Counted from the stretch's first letter, positions 8,021-15,013 are shown. The stretch is 36,127 bases of DNA from an uncultured Bacteroidales bacterium (GCA_937872735.1 CALMUD010000231.1:1-36127); one strand, 5' to 3'. A program made the numbers and translations. The notes: a model not told the origin generated them from the letters alone.

Positions 8021-9334
8021 TTAAAACATCTTCTGGCTGAGGGCGTGGAGTGCCTTTTCCTTGTCTGACGAGTGGATGAGGAAAGAAATGTTGTTGGCAG
8101 AAGCTCCGTACGATATCATGACGATTGGCACATCGCTCAAGGCATTTACAATTTGGGCTTGAAATCCTATTTGGTCAGTCAGGTCACCCACAGCGCAGAT
8201 GATAGTCATCTCTTTGTTGGTAGTAACGGTCCCGAATTTTTTGAGGTCATTCACTATCTCATCCAGATTACGGTCGTTGTCTATAGTGATGGAAATGCCC
8301 ACCTCCGAAGTGGTAATCATATCGATGGATGTCTTGTATTGTTCAAACACCTCGAACACCCGTCTGAGAAAGCCGTGAGCAAACAGCATACGTCCTGATT
8401 TGATACGGATGGAAGTGATATGATCCTTGGCAGCCAGCACTTCCACATGATTGGAGGCATAGTCGGAAGAAATAAGTGTTCCTGCGGCTTCGGGTGCGGA
8501 TGTGTTGAGCAGTCTTACCGGAATGTTCTCCAGTTTGGCAGGAGCCAGACAAGTAGGGTGCAGCGTTTTTGCACTGAAATAGGCCAATTCCTCAGCCTCC
8601 TCGAAATTCAGTTTGTCAACTGGATGGGCTTCCTTTACGATGATAGGGTCGATGTTGCAAATGGCATTTTTGTCGCTCCATATCTGAATTTCGTCAGCAT
8701 GCAGCGCCGCACCGATTAGTGAAGCAGAATAATCGCTGCCTCCTTTGCCCAGGTTGTCAATCTCGTTGTAGGCATTTCGGCAGATAAATCCTTCAGTGAT
8801 GTAAAGGTCCGCTTTCCCTGCCACTTCAATCTGGTTGCTCAGATTTTTGGTGATGAAAACCGTGTCAGGTTCTTCGTTTTTGTCTTTGCGCATCACATTC
8901 AGAGCCTGTATGTTTTTTACATTCAAGCCTTGCGCCTTCAAATATTCTGTGAAAAGCAGGCTTAGGAGCAATTCGCCCTGCGCCACGATTTTTTTCTCCT
9001 CAAAAAGGGTAAATATGTCTTTTGACAAGTCGCGGATTTCGTCAAATCTTGAACGCAACTCTTTTCCAAGCAGAGTTATCTGAGTCTCATTGGAAAATAA
9101 ATCCTTTACCAAATTGAGATAGGAGCGTTCCAAACTGTTAATCAGTTCTTTGGCTCCGTCAGGGTTCTTTTTGTATAAGTAGTCGGCAATCTCAATCAGA
9201 GTGTCTGTGGTGCCGCTAATGGCCGACAACACAATAATATTGTTCTCTCCTTTTGTGGACGCGGCAATTTTTGCCACTTCTTTTATCTTTTCTGCTGTAG
9301 CAACAGCTGAACTTCCGAATTTTAATACTTTCAT
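8021..9334 (-). CDS. lysC: Aspartate kinase (monofunctional, lysine-pathway type)
   Basis: Phosphorylates L-aspartate at the head of the DAP/lysine, threonine and methionine pathways. The 437 residues hold an amino-acid kinase domain (about 1-285) and a C-terminal region with two ACT-type regulatory domains (about 300-437). QGELLLSLL (with E121), LGKGGSDYSASLIGAAL at about 195-210, EEAEELAYFSAKTLHP and the IPVRLLNTSAPEAAGT strand are typical. The N-terminal active-site loop is unusual: KFGSSAV at residues 5-11 instead of the near-invariant KFGGTSV, and SDKNAICNIDP replaces the common TDVDGILTADP. Feedback control by lysine is likely from the ACT domains but not provable here. There is no homoserine dehydrogenase fusion. 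lysA follows after 27 bp. Confidence 0.93.
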   Translation of the reverse strand: MKVLKFGSSAVATAEKIKEVAKIAASTKGENNIIVLSAISGTTDTLIEIADYLYKKNPDGAKELINSLERSYLNLVKDLFSNETQITLLGKELRSRFDEIRDLSKDIFTLFEEKKIVAQGELLLSLLFTEYLKAQGLNVKNIQALNVMRKDKNEEPDTVFITKNLSNQIEVAGKADLYITEGFICRNAYNEIDNLGKGGSDYSASLIGAALHADEIQIWSDKNAICNIDPIIVKEAHPVDKLNFEEAEELAYFSAKTLHPTCLAPAKLENIPVRLLNTSAPEAAGTLISSDYASNHVEVLAAKDHITSIRIKSGRMLFAHGFLRRVFEVFEQYKTSIDMITTSEVGISITIDNDRNLDEIVNDLKKFGTVTTNKEMTIICAVGDLTDQIGFQAQIVNALSDVPIVMISYGASANNISFLIHSSDKEKALHALSQKMF

Positions 9335-9449
9335 TTGCCTGTTTTTTTATTGTTTTAAACAAATGCGTTTGTTGAATGAAAAGTATGGAGGCCTGCGGAC
9401 CTGATAGCAAAATCAGAATAAGCTCTGGACATACTCCCATTCCATAGTG

Positions 9450-9457
9450 CAAAAATA
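9450..9457 (-). promoter_or_regulatory. Bacteroidetes-type -7 element for lysC-lysA
   Basis: On the minus strand this reads TATTTTTG, a match to the TAnnTTTG consensus. It would start transcription near 9443 and leave a leader of about 110 nt before the lysC ATG at 9334. No good TTTG -33 element is seen. The leader holds an AACAAA-TGCG-TTTGTT dyad at 9358-9373, about 25 nt before the start codon, of unknown significance. I see no lysine riboswitch core. Confidence 0.4.
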
Positions 9458-9498
9458 TAAATAAAAATTGAGGTTTTGCCTGCAGGAAAGAACTAAAT

Positions 9499-9600
9499 AT
9501 GTTTGACCGATTCAAATACCAGATAAAAAAGCAAAAAGGACAGAAGGTGTGGCAGATGGTAATATTCCGTTTTACATTAATCCTCCTTATTCCATTCTGA
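9499..9600 (+). CDS. Possible 33-aa small protein overlapping the 3' end of the repressor gene
   Basis: ATG at 9499, stop TGA at 9598-9600. The product begins MFDRFKYQIKKQKGQ and ends in a hydrophobic stretch (MVIFRFTLILLIPF), giving a basic amphipathic head and a short membrane-like tail. GGAAAG lies about 9 nt upstream of the ATG. It overlaps the last four codons and stop of the convergent S24 repressor gene by 14 bp. There is no homology I recognise and no strong promoter. It may be a chance ORF in 250 bp of otherwise gene-free sequence (9335-9586). Confidence 0.2.
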   Translation: MFDRFKYQIKKQKGQKVWQMVIFRFTLILLIPF

Positions 9601-10243
9601 TTAAGCCGATAACCATATACATTCCCCTGATTTCAGTTTTTGGCAATTTGAAAGGCTTATAGTCTGAATTATCTGAAACGCAGATGATGCAATCCGGATT
9701 TTCAGTATCTTCTTGCACTCTTTTGACCATGGCTCCTTGAGAACTGTCAATTACATAAACACGACCCCATTGTAAAAAAGTGGAATCTTTCACTTTTTTG
9801 CAGGCTAGAATGTCCCCCACATAATATTTGGGGACCATCGACATGCCCGATACGGATATTAGAAATTCTGCTCCAGCCTGTTCAAATAGGGGAACCTGAT
9901 AGTATTCACAGTCGTTGACTGTGGAGCCAGGAGCATCTATGCCATTAAACCCGGCCATCACCGTCAATGGAACCAAGGGGATTCCCTTTTGTTTGTCGTC
10001 TGATGCCATTGAGTCATCCGTCTGGCCTTCCACCATGGATCCAATCCCATCTCGCAACCAGTCTTCATTCAAATCGGCGTAGTGTTGTGCTATCAGACTC
10101 ACGTTTCTGTTGGTCAGTTCACAAATATTTTTGCGCACCTTATATAGTAGACCATTGGCCAATCCTGTTTCTATGGTCAGCTGGTGGTCATTTAATCCTT
10201 TATAGGTGATGTATTTGTCCAATCTGTCTATTCGTCTTTCCAT
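9587..10243 (-). CDS. LexA/CI-like transcriptional repressor with S24 self-cleavage domain
   Basis: DNA-binding repressor expected to inactivate itself by RecA-stimulated autoproteolysis. It has 218 residues: a helix-turn-helix region at about 5-65 (MERRIDRLDKYITYKGLNDH, then LTIETGLANGLLYKVRKN), a linker, and an S24 peptidase domain at about 88-218. The predicted cleavage site is Ala97-Gly98 (VMAGFNG). The catalytic Ser135 is in VSGMSMVP and Lys174 is in AMVKRVQ. The spacings (38 and 39 residues) are close to those of E. coli LexA (35 and 37). The HTH is of XRE/CI type rather than winged-helix LexA, so this is a phage-repressor-like regulator. It is divergent from a two-gene unit with which it shares TAGCAAT half-sites, one of them inside its own promoter. 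Canonical LexA is less likely. Confidence 0.88.
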   Translation of the reverse strand: MERRIDRLDKYITYKGLNDHQLTIETGLANGLLYKVRKNICELTNRNVSLIAQHYADLNEDWLRDGIGSMVEGQTDDSMASDDKQKGIPLVPLTVMAGFNGIDAPGSTVNDCEYYQVPLFEQAGAEFLISVSGMSMVPKYYVGDILACKKVKDSTFLQWGRVYVIDSSQGAMVKRVQEDTENPDCIICVSDNSDYKPFKLPKTEIRGMYMVIGLIRME

Positions 10244-10258
10244 TAGATATCTTTTCTA

Positions 10259-10289
10259 CAAAATTACTATTTATTTAGCAATTTTGCAA
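10259..10289 (-). promoter_or_regulatory. Promoter of the S24 repressor with internal operator half-sites
   Basis: Minus-strand TAATTTTG (10259-10266) matches the -7 consensus TAnnTTTG, with TTGC (10286-10289) 19 bp upstream in the -33 position. The spacer contains TTTAGCAAT (plus-strand 10274-10282), immediately followed by a one-mismatch copy TTTGCAAT (10283-10290). These match the arms of the dyad at 10400-10418, so the repressor probably controls its own gene. Confidence 0.5.
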
Positions 10290-10399
10290 TATATGTTTGC
10301 ATTTAATAATTTATAATATTGCTTATCTTAGAGCCTATTTTAAATTATTATGCTTGTAAATATCTGATTATTATTTGTTTGAATTTATTTAGTAAAATA

Positions 10400-10418
10400 A
10401 TTGCTAAAATATAGCAAT
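10400..10418. promoter_or_regulatory. Candidate repressor operator: ATTGCTA-n5-TAGCAAT dyad
   Basis: Perfect 7-bp inverted repeat, arms 10400-10406 and 10412-10418, spacer AAATA. It ends 18 bp before the -7 element of the divergent small-protein promoter, so a bound dimer would cover the -33 region. The same heptamer recurs at 10276-10282 in the repressor's own promoter, and a near copy (ATTGCTTA) lies at 10318-10325. Binding by the neighbouring S24 repressor is inferred from position and repetition only. Confidence 0.5.
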
Positions 10419-10436
10419 ATATTTAGAAACTGTTTC

Positions 10437-10444
10437 TATATTTG
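10437..10444 (+). promoter_or_regulatory. Bacteroidetes-type -7 element for the small-protein/SSB-tip unit
   Basis: TATATTTG is an exact match to TAnnTTTG. Transcription would begin near 10450, giving a leader of about 25 nt to the ATG at 10476. This supports 10476 rather than the upstream in-frame codon at 10401 as the translation start. The operator dyad sits directly upstream. Confidence 0.6.
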
Positions 10445-10475
10445 CAGTGAACAAAGACAAATAATAAACAAAGAT

Positions 10476-10676
10476 ATGTTTACAGTAGATAGTTTGAGCA
10501 GGAGAGGAGAAGGACGTGGATTCCGTCTGACCTTGAAAAATAACATGGTAATAACCATAGCAACGGAGGAACATGGAAGCAGTCAATGCAGATATGTGGC
10601 AAATGGAGTGGAACATTGTGAGAAGAATATTGATTTGACTCGTCTACGCCAAATCATAGGTCTTGTCAGCAAATAG
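10476..10676 (+). CDS. Small protein of unknown function, 66 aa
   Basis: I do not recognise this protein. It starts MFTVDSLSRRGEGRGFRLTL and runs to TRLRQIIGLVSK. It is basic, has two cysteines (in SSQCRYVANGVEHCEK), no membrane segment and no signal peptide. The predicted pattern of beta strands in the first 50 residues followed by one helix (LTRLRQIIGLV) would suit a small nucleic-acid- or protein-binding fold, but that is guesswork. The start at 10476 is chosen because a good promoter element lies 32 bp upstream of it; the frame is open further upstream to 10401 without a plausible signal. It is 59 bp upstream of the 130-aa gene and faces the S24 repressor, so all three probably form one regulated module. 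Confidence 0.6.
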   Translation: MFTVDSLSRRGEGRGFRLTLKNNMVITIATEEHGSSQCRYVANGVEHCEKNIDLTRLRQIIGLVSK

Positions 10677-10735
10677 CATTAAATCTCCGTTTTATTCCGT
10701 TACAGAAATCATATCATCTCAAAAACAATACGAAT

Positions 10736-11128
10736 ATGAATTATAATATCAGTGTGGATTTGAAGAAACTGAAAGGAACCTTTGTGGCAGAACTGCAAGG
10801 AAAATCAAGCAGTAAAAGATGTTTGTGCATTCCTCTTTCCGAAGGGTCGCTATACGAAGGCAAAAAAGGTATCTACTTGAGTATGACAGCTTATGAGGCG
10901 AGGGTGAAAAATTTCGGGGAAACCCACTATATTAAGGAACGTCTGACCAAAGAGCAATACGATGCCATGAGTGAGGAACAGCGTAAAAACATTCCCATAT
11001 CCGGACAAATGAAACCCCTGGACCATGGAGCGGAATCTGCCGAGGAAGAAACTCACACGGAAAATCCTTCTGCACAAAATGCGGGTGGCAATTATGAAAT
11101 TCATGCAGAGGGTGATTTGCCTTTTTGA
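10736..11128 (+). CDS. Conserved-type unknown protein, 130 aa, with SSB-like C-terminal tip
   Basis: Soluble 130-residue protein. The N-terminal ~90 residues look like a compact domain (MNYNISVDLKKLKGTFVAEL, then CLCIPLSEGSLYEGKKGIYL, FGETHYIKERLTKEQYDAMS). A low-complexity acidic linker rich in Glu, Ala, Asn and Gly follows at about 95-123, and the protein ends in EGDLPF. A folded domain, flexible linker and terminal acidic-hydrophobic tip (D-[LI]-P-F) is the layout of single-stranded-DNA-binding proteins, whose tip recruits repair and replication enzymes. The N-domain is not an obvious OB fold from sequence alone. I have a vague memory of similar proteins in Bacteroidetes phages and accessory regions, which I cannot verify here. 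It is co-directional with the 66-aa gene, followed by a strong terminator at 11168, and probably controlled by the S24 repressor. Confidence 0.75.
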   Translation: MNYNISVDLKKLKGTFVAELQGKSSSKRCLCIPLSEGSLYEGKKGIYLSMTAYEARVKNFGETHYIKERLTKEQYDAMSEEQRKNIPISGQMKPLDHGAESAEEETHTENPSAQNAGGNYEIHAEGDLPF

Positions 11129-11167
11129 TTGAAGAAATAGACCAAGACAAAACAGATATAGACACTT

Positions 11168-11209
11168 GAGGGAGGATGGGAAGATATGGACCCGTCTTCT
11201 CTCTTTTTT
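11168..11209 (+). terminator. Intrinsic terminator after the SSB-tip gene
   Basis: GAGGGAGGATGGG (11168-11180) pairs along its full 13 bp with CCCGTCTTCTCTC (11191-11203), allowing a few G-T pairs. The loop is 10 nt, and TTTTTT follows at 11204-11209. It ends the two-gene unit and separates it from the convergent T9SS substrate gene. Confidence 0.85.
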
Positions 11210-11231
11210 ATTGTTCTTAATCAGAATGTTC

Positions 11232-13805
11232 TTATCTGAGTAACGTAAAATGTCCAGATATGTTGGTCTCATTCAGGTCCACATTGATGGTGTACCAATA
11301 GTCGGTGCTTGGCATTTTTATTCCCTTATAGGTTCCGTCCCATCCAGGGTATTCGTTTACATATTCTTTTAGCAATTTGCCCCATCTGTCAAAAATGCGG
11401 ATGCGGTAGACATGGTAGTATTCCAGATTCTTTATTTCCCAAGTATCTTTTATTCCATCTCCGTTTGGAGTCATGATTGGCGCTGGAATGATAGGTATAA
11501 AGTAGTGGAACGGTTTTGATGCCTGGCACCCGGCAGAGTCCATTACATAAGCTATATGCACACCAATGTCAAGATGCCCAAACTCTGTTCCTGTTTGCCA
11601 GTCGCTGGTGGTGTCTATTTGGTAATAGTAAGGCGGAATGCCGCTATGGACTTTGATAGCTATGTTGTTTCCGTCATTTTCAACGCTGGCATCATCTATA
11701 ATAGGATATGGAGTGGTGACTACTGTTACCGAAATGGTATCATTGCAATATCCGTTGCTGATGGCGACTTGATAGTCTCGAGTGTCGTCGACGAAAACAA
11801 GAGGGGTCCGGATTTCGGTATTGCTCAATCCCTCGGCTGGCCACCAATGGTAGGTGGCATATTTGACGGAATCGAGAGTGACTCTCATTTCCTTGCTTCC
11901 ACAGAGATGATAATGCTTGTCGTCTAATTTGATAGCTGGAAATGTGTAGATGGTGTATTTTACTCTCATCGGACATTCATGGCTGTCAAACTTTGTAGCA
12001 GCGGTAAATGAACTGCTTTTATTGTAGGCTTTGCCGTTGATGAGAACGGAGTCGGTCTCGCATATTCTGTAAACAATGGTAGAGTCAAATTGAGGAAGGT
12101 ATTTCACATTGTAAATGATGATGCTGTCACATCCCTGCTGAGTCTGTAACGTATCAAAAAAAGTGCCGGCAGTCCGGAATGTGAGTCCGTTGAAGGAGAT
12201 GCTATCGTTATGACATAGACTAAGCTCGTATTTTTGAGCTTTTATTGGTGGTGTCACAAATAGGTGCAGCGTGGTGATGCTGTCGCATCCGCCTGATGAT
12301 TTACTAGTATTGATATAAGTTCCACTTTGTGTCAACTTGGAATTGCCGAAGGTGTATGATTGTCCGGAACAGATGGTATCGAACACGACGGCGCTGACCT
12401 GATAGGTGGCGAGATGCAGTGTGGTGATGCTGTCGCACCCACCCGCGGTCTGAGTGGTGTCGGTGTAGATTCCAGCCTTGGAGAGAATCTGTTGTCCGAA
12501 ATGGTATTTGCTGCCTACGCAGATGGTATCGAACACGACGGCGCTGACCTGATAGGTGGCGAGATGCAGTGTGGTGATGCTGTCGCACCCACCCGCGGTC
12601 TGAGTGGTGTCGGTGTAGATTCCAGCCTTTGAGAGAAGCTGTTGTCCGAAATGGTATTTGCTGCCTACGCAGATGGTATCATAGTTATCGACCTTGATGA
12701 CGGTGAATGTGAGGTGTGAAGTGATGATACTGTCGCAGCCCTCCGTCGTTTTCAGAGAATCTATGTATGTACCCGTTTCGGTGTGGGGAATGGCCCCGAC
12801 ATATATCGTATCGCCATGGCAAGTAGTGAGGGTCTGTTCCTTTTTCTCACCCAACTTCGGTATGGTTATATACAAAGTATCTACAACATTGTCGGTACAT
12901 TTATTTATCCGTCCCCATACGATATATTTTCCAGATTTACAGTCTGAATATTTGATGGTAGTATCTTTAAAGTCCTTTTTGAATCCGTCAGGTCCAAGCC
13001 AGTGAAAAGTTTTCAGCGTATCTGATGTTACGGATAGATGAAGGAAAGTGTCGGCGCAAGAGGGCAATATGTAGCTGGCTTTGATAGTGGGTTCGGGGTC
13101 AGGAACGCAATCAGGAAACAAGTTGATGCTGTCACATCTGCTGAAATTCTCGGAATAAGAATTGCCTCTGGAGTTGTCGATATAACTCAAGTTCGTGATT
13201 CTGCCCCCATAGTTGCCCCAATAGACGGCAGGGTTCATAATGTTGCAGACATTGTAATATTCACCCCCGATGATTTGAGCATCACTTGCACTGGTTCCAT
13301 TCAGTTTGTAGATGATTCCGTTCTTATATTTGAATGCCATATAGAACGGTGCGGAAAAATATTTCAATCCCGATTTGTCCATTTTTCGGGGCATGGATAT
13401 GGCTATTTTCTTTTTCTTCGCACTCTTGTATTCTTCATCTTGAGTGAAGGTACTCAGCCAGATTTCAATGGTGGCAGTGTCGGCTCCGACACCCTCATAA
13501 ACACCCGAAACAGATAAAGTCCAATCGTCGGATCCTGTGCAGGAAGTATCAGCAAATTGAAACGATGGATGCAAATTTGGTTTGCTGGGGTCATAATCAG
13601 GAATGTTGGCCCCGTTAGCCGTGAAAAATTCAGTAGGCAGATAAGATGTTTCTGTCTTAGTTGAGTCATTATATAGGTAACCGCTCCATCTGTTGTTGTC
13701 GTAACATCCGTCATAGGTGGTAGACAAAGCGGGTAGAATGGTTGCTATCAGCATAATGCCGAAGGCAACTATCAGTTTATAATATGTGAACCTTTTTTTA
13801 CCCAT
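11232..13805 (-). CDS. Secreted repeat protein with T9SS type B sorting domain (gliding-motility C-terminal type)
   Basis: Exported 857-residue protein. The N-terminus has a signal sequence (KRFTYYKLIVAFGIMLIATI, cleavage expected before about residue 30). A beta-rich N-terminal part follows, to about 330. From about 330 to 630 there are six copies of a ~50-residue module with the pattern TIC-G-...-G-Y-D-...GCDSI-TLHL, including two almost identical copies at about 379-478. The last ~85 residues are a type B C-terminal domain: TPNGDGIKDTWEI, YHVYRIRIFDRWGKLL, GWDGTYKG and the terminal SGHFTLLR. In Bacteroidetes this domain directs export through the type IX system and surface attachment or release. 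The repeats resemble adhesin-like modules; ligand unknown. A -7 element lies at 13867-13874. The gene has no same-strand partner nearby. Confidence 0.88.
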   Translation of the reverse strand: MGKKRFTYYKLIVAFGIMLIATILPALSTTYDGCYDNNRWSGYLYNDSTKTETSYLPTEFFTANGANIPDYDPSKPNLHPSFQFADTSCTGSDDWTLSVSGVYEGVGADTATIEIWLSTFTQDEEYKSAKKKKIAISMPRKMDKSGLKYFSAPFYMAFKYKNGIIYKLNGTSASDAQIIGGEYYNVCNIMNPAVYWGNYGGRITNLSYIDNSRGNSYSENFSRCDSINLFPDCVPDPEPTIKASYILPSCADTFLHLSVTSDTLKTFHWLGPDGFKKDFKDTTIKYSDCKSGKYIVWGRINKCTDNVVDTLYITIPKLGEKKEQTLTTCHGDTIYVGAIPHTETGTYIDSLKTTEGCDSIITSHLTFTVIKVDNYDTICVGSKYHFGQQLLSKAGIYTDTTQTAGGCDSITTLHLATYQVSAVVFDTICVGSKYHFGQQILSKAGIYTDTTQTAGGCDSITTLHLATYQVSAVVFDTICSGQSYTFGNSKLTQSGTYINTSKSSGGCDSITTLHLFVTPPIKAQKYELSLCHNDSISFNGLTFRTAGTFFDTLQTQQGCDSIIIYNVKYLPQFDSTIVYRICETDSVLINGKAYNKSSSFTAATKFDSHECPMRVKYTIYTFPAIKLDDKHYHLCGSKEMRVTLDSVKYATYHWWPAEGLSNTEIRTPLVFVDDTRDYQVAISNGYCNDTISVTVVTTPYPIIDDASVENDGNNIAIKVHSGIPPYYYQIDTTSDWQTGTEFGHLDIGVHIAYVMDSAGCQASKPFHYFIPIIPAPIMTPNGDGIKDTWEIKNLEYYHVYRIRIFDRWGKLLKEYVNEYPGWDGTYKGIKMPSTDYWYTINVDLNETNISGHFTLLR
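12370..12669. repeat. Two tandem 150-bp coding repeats, 148/150 identical
   Basis: Unit 1 is 12370-12519 and unit 2 is 12520-12669. They differ at only two bases (in the CCTTG/CCTTT and AATCT/AAGCT stretches), one silent and one Ile/Leu change. Each encodes one 50-residue module of the T9SS protein. The first ~11 bases of a third copy follow at 12670. The flanking modules are far more diverged, so this is a recent duplication or a gene-converted pair. Confidence 0.95.
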
Positions 13806-13866
13806 TTTGTCTTTGTCTAATTCGGTTCGGATTGGTCCCCATTACCACCAATATAACTATAAAATG

Positions 13867-13874
13867 CAAATATA
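13867..13874 (-). promoter_or_regulatory. Bacteroidetes-type -7 element for the T9SS substrate gene
   Basis: On the minus strand this reads TATATTTG, an exact consensus match, giving a leader of about 55 nt to the ATG at 13805. It lies just downstream of the ddh terminator, consistent with an independent transcript. The nearest TTTG upstream is 24 bp away, slightly longer than the usual 19-21. Confidence 0.5.
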
Positions 13875-13902
13875 CTCTTTTTTTGATAATTGTATAAACA
13901 AA

Positions 13903-13932
13903 AGAAGGAGACCTGAAAAAAGGCCTCCTTCT
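13903..13932 (-). terminator. Intrinsic terminator after ddh
   Basis: AGAAGGAG (13903-13910) pairs with CTCCTTCT (13925-13932), with inner CCT/AGG pairing after one mismatch and an A-rich loop. It lies 22 bp after the ddh stop codon. On the minus strand the stem is followed by a short T-rich tail. Confidence 0.7.
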
Positions 13933-13953
13933 CTTTATGAATAAATATTGGTA

Positions 13954-14856
13954 TTAAACCAAAGCGCGAATCAAAGATTCTTTGCTGCCTGGCAAGTAAT
14001 CCATTGGTGCAATTTCAGGCATGACATAGCATCCGGCTTTCTGCTTTACTACGGCACGAGCGCATGAAACCAGTATTTGTCCGGTCAGTGCAGGATTGTT
14101 GATAGACATCTTGAACTCGAATCTCTGGTTCTGAGTCATGCCAGAAACACCCTTGCGTTCCAGCAAAACACCATGTCCCATATCCTTGCAGTTGTCGACA
14201 CTGTCAACCGGAATCACGTGCAGCTCATCGCTGGCGAAATAGGCATCAGCCTTCAGTTCATCGTAAACCTGCTGGGCAGTGAATCCTGGCTCTAGTTCAA
14301 CATAAACCATACGGCTGTGGATTCCAGTTCCCTCAGGAATGGTCATAGAAAGAGCATTCTTCACCCCCTTCTTAGAACGGGCAACCACAGAGTGGCCCAT
14401 GCTCATTCCTGGTCCGAAGTTGGTATAAGTGAGGCCCTTAGGAGCCATGGCCATCATCAGAGTACGAACCACAGAGTCTGACCCTGGGTCCCATCCAGCA
14501 GAGATGATAGAAGCCGCGTTATGCTTTTTTGCAATAGCGTCCAGCTGCTCGTGAAGGTCCCATACATTAGTGTGAATGTCGAAACTGTCGACAGTGCAGA
14601 TTCCCTTTTCAAGATAGACAGGAGCTACCTCAGGAATGCTGCGGGTAGGTGTGCTAAGGATGGCAACGTCAATTTTGCCAAGCTCATCTATGTTGGATAC
14701 TACCTTTACATCGTTCAACTCAGCGGGTTTGTTGTTGACCGAAGCGGCGCGGCGTATAACGCCAGCCAGCTCCATGTCCTCAGCTGCTCTCAGAGCTTCA
14801 ACGCTGAAACGGCCAATATTACCATATCCAACTACAGCAACTCTTAATTTGTTCAT
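13954..14856 (-). CDS. ddh: meso-Diaminopimelate dehydrogenase
   Basis: NADPH-dependent reductive amination of tetrahydrodipicolinate straight to meso-DAP, bypassing the succinylase, acetylase or aminotransferase branches. The 300-residue protein has the Rossmann motif VVGYGNIGR at residues 8-16, AGWDPGSDSV at about 123-132 and FGPGMSMGHS near 148-157, all family hallmarks, and the C-terminus PEIAPMDYLPGSKESLIRALV fits. I start it at the ATG at 14856 (MNKLRVAVVGYG); the in-frame Met at 14940 would add 28 residues unlike the family and lies almost at the upstream gene's terminator. Together with lysC and lysA in this window it gives a short lysine/peptidoglycan DAP route. It is downstream of gdhA but separated by a strong terminator, so it probably has its own promoter in 14857-14949. 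Confidence 0.96.
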   Translation of the reverse strand: MNKLRVAVVGYGNIGRFSVEALRAAEDMELAGVIRRAASVNNKPAELNDVKVVSNIDELGKIDVAILSTPTRSIPEVAPVYLEKGICTVDSFDIHTNVWDLHEQLDAIAKKHNAASIISAGWDPGSDSVVRTLMMAMAPKGLTYTNFGPGMSMGHSVVARSKKGVKNALSMTIPEGTGIHSRMVYVELEPGFTAQQVYDELKADAYFASDELHVIPVDSVDNCKDMGHGVLLERKGVSGMTQNQRFEFKMSINNPALTGQILVSCARAVVKQKAGCYVMPEIAPMDYLPGSKESLIRALV

Positions 14857-14949
14857 GATAAAAATATTAATAAACTTTGAAAAATTCCCAAATTTGCGCC
14901 CCAGCAACCTCCACACTCGTTGAAAAGAAGTGGAGCGCATAGGGACAAA

Positions 14950-14982
14950 AAAATCCCCGCCACGCGCGGCAACGGGGATTTT
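14950..14982 (-). terminator. Intrinsic terminator after gdhA
   Basis: AAAATCCCCG (14950-14959) and CGGGGATTTT (14973-14982) form a 10-bp stem with a GC-rich loop. On the minus strand the stem is followed by TTTTTTTG, a classic U-tract. It lies 31 bp after the gdhA stop and 94 bp before the ddh start. Confidence 0.9.
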
Positions 14983-15013
14983 CTCTTTCTATGTTATGCT
15001 GTTAAAAGGCTGA

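Noticed and set aside
9335..9450. Lysine riboswitch or leader-peptide attenuator before lysC
   Set aside because: The leader is about 110 nt, too short for the lysine riboswitch, lacks its core helices, and has no run of Lys codons or terminator.
9587..11209. Complete prophage or integrative element
   Set aside because: No integrase, terminase, portal, relaxase or flanking repeats are visible; only the regulator and two small genes are present.
12360..12632. Plus-strand open frame with two identical peptide repeats
   Set aside because: It is the antisense translation of the 150-bp coding repeats of the T9SS protein, not an independent repeat gene.
12370..12669. CRISPR-like tandem repeat
   Set aside because: The units are 150 bp, contiguous without spacers and in frame with a protein repeat; there are no cas genes nearby.
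14857..14940. 28-residue N-terminal extension of ddh
   Set aside because: The extension (MRSTSFQRVW...) is unlike the family, whose proteins start just before the GYGNIGR motif, and it begins nearly at the gdhA terminator.
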